Position numbers and translations under genes: made by a program. Below, piece by piece: positions 63,298 to 64,000 of a stretch of 64,000 nt of DNA. A model generated the notes under the pieces. That model saw only the letters and a list, made by a program, of their open reading frames with translations. It had not been told where the DNA came from and did no database searches. Position 1 is the first letter of the stretch; each line of letters begins with the position of its first letter. Source of the DNA: CAYPPG01 sp964412555 (lineage in GTDB: Bacteria > Hinthialibacterota > Hinthialibacteria > Hinthialibacterales > Hinthialibacteraceae); contig CAYPPG010000026.1 of assembly GCA_964412555.1 (NCBI GenBank), positions 37,886 through 101,885 of the forward strand. The letters are read 5' to 3'.

Positions 63298-64000
63298 ATG
63301 GAAAGAAAAATGAGTACGTTATTTACTCTCTGGATCCTGTTATGGGGGTGTGGATATGTATATGGTGCAGAACCGATTCAATTGCATCCGGAAAATCCGC
63401 ATTACTTTCAGTTTCGGGGTGAACCGACAATATTGATTACCTCCGGAGAACATTACGGAGCACTTTTGAATTTGGATTTTGATTATGTTTCTTATTTCGA
63501 GGCATTGGAAGTGGATGGTTTGAATATGACTCGAACATTTTCCGGGGCCTATTGCGAAAATCCCGGTGAATTCAACATTGAGAAGAATACATTGGCTCCC
63601 TATCCCCTGCGTTTTATCTGTCCCTGGGCACGAAGCACAGTATCCGGTTATAAGAACGGGGGAAATAAATTCGATCTTACACGCTGGGACGACGATTATT
63701 TCAAGCGATTGAAAAATTTTGTTGCTGAGGCCGGGAAACGAGGAATTGTGGTCGAATTCGTGTTTTTCTGCCCATTTTATAAACCGGCATTATGGGAAAT
63801 TAGTCCGATGAATGCTCAAAACAATGTGAATGGTGTCAGCAAGGTAGGCAGTAAAGAAGCCTACACCTTGCAGGATACTGCCTTACAGGATTTTCAAGAT
63901 GACATGGTGCGCAAGATTGTACAGGAATTGAAAGACTTCGATAATCTGACGAACCGGCAAAAAGTCGAGAGGGAAAAAAATGCAGAAATTTGTAAAAACA
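63298..64000 (+). CDS. Secreted TIM-barrel glycoside-hydrolase-like protein, 3' end outside window
   Basis: A 234-residue visible part, open to the window end. A signal peptide (FTLWILLWGCGYVYG) precedes an N-terminal segment (NPHYFQFRGEPTILITSGEHYG) and a barrel-type region (EVDGLNMTRTFSG, GIVVEFVFFCPF, WEISPMNAQNNVNG) typical of GH5-like or DUF4038-type cellulase-fold proteins. The expected NEP catalytic segment would lie just beyond; the last 20 visible residues (NLTNRQKVEREK...) do not look like family sequence. Strong AAAAGGAG site. The substrate is unknown. Confidence 0.75.
   Translation, partial: MERKMSTLFTLWILLWGCGYVYGAEPIQLHPENPHYFQFRGEPTILITSGEHYGALLNLDFDYVSYFEALEVDGLNMTRTFSGAYCENPGEFNIEKNTLAPYPLRFICPWARSTVSGYKNGGNKFDLTRWDDDYFKRLKNFVAEAGKRGIVVEFVFFCPFYKPALWEISPMNAQNNVNGVSKVGSKEAYTLQDTALQDFQDDMVRKIVQELKDFDNLTNRQKVEREKNAEICKN

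Overview
The window reads as a chromosome segment of an uncultured, probably diderm, heterotrophic bacterium. Nothing in it fixes the phylum. The mix of Tat-exported Gfo/Idh/MocA oxidoreductases, S1-type sulfatases, a GH78-like rhamnosidase, LamG, CBM9-like and VCBS secreted proteins, a GspG/PilA-type prepilin, very large secreted proteins and abundant intergenic palindromes is what one sees in Poribacteria, Planctomycetes-like, Hydrogenedentota or Sumerlaeota genomes. That assignment is inference only. A run of 100 N (24607-24706) inside a repeat shows this is a scaffolded, probably metagenomic, assembly.

Layout. 1-13.9 kb: a partial Gfo/Idh/MocA oxidoreductase, a VCBS-propeller protein, a NUDIX hydrolase with an exported esterase, a CBM9-like secreted protein, a decayed ParDE remnant beside an intact ParD, an ADP-dependent sugar kinase (archaeal-type), a PilB/GspE ATPase, a site-2 protease, an aldo/keto reductase and a Tat-exported oxidoreductase. 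14.5-18.3 kb: a 1255-residue protein built mostly of about 20 helical repeats of roughly 30 residues. 18.3-24.2 kb: a YhcH-type protein, an exported flavoprotein, NeuA and NeuC (nonulosonic acid activation and epimerisation) and a sulfatase. 24.2-28 kb: a tandem-repeat region holding the gap, then two convergent radical-SAM genes and a MarR regulator; the MarR gene and the B12/radical-SAM gene share a 16-bp promoter motif.

28.2-39.8 kb holds a run of three large secreted proteins (2435, 804 and 547 residues) on one strand. Two carry papain/C39-like domains, with fibronectin type III modules in the middle gene. 39.9-46.2 kb: a lectin-like lipoprotein, an NHS-family MFS transporter, a 50-residue DUF5989 protein, HolB, an M15 peptidase with a dockerin-like insertion, tRNA-Asn and an Rpn-type nuclease. 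46.3-53.8 kb: a frameshifted regulatory-domain pseudogene, a cysteine-cluster protein, a response regulator with a degenerate HPt, a second sulfatase, an orphan HicB, and a zf-TFIIB/LemA/HtpX group. 53.8-59.7 kb is defence-related: an AAA ATPase plus TOPRIM/DUF4435 pair resembling the PARIS AriA-AriB system, a prepilin, a broken GH78 gene, and an MNT-HEPN toxin-antitoxin pair. 59.8-64 kb: a LamG protein, a FapA/DUF342 protein, a BshB1-like deacetylase and the start of a TIM-barrel hydrolase.

How it fits together. Sulfatases, rhamnosidase, esterase, carbohydrate-binding modules, oxidoreductases and a nucleoside-type MFS porter fit a scavenger of sulfated polysaccharides. NeuA/NeuC and DUF5989 point to surface glycans. 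Overlaid on this are several families of palindromic intergenic repeats, decaying genes and small defence or addiction modules. The best candidates for undescribed biology are the helical-repeat protein at 14.5 kb, the giant secreted-protein locus at 28-40 kb, the MarR-radical-SAM regulon and the PARIS-like pair.
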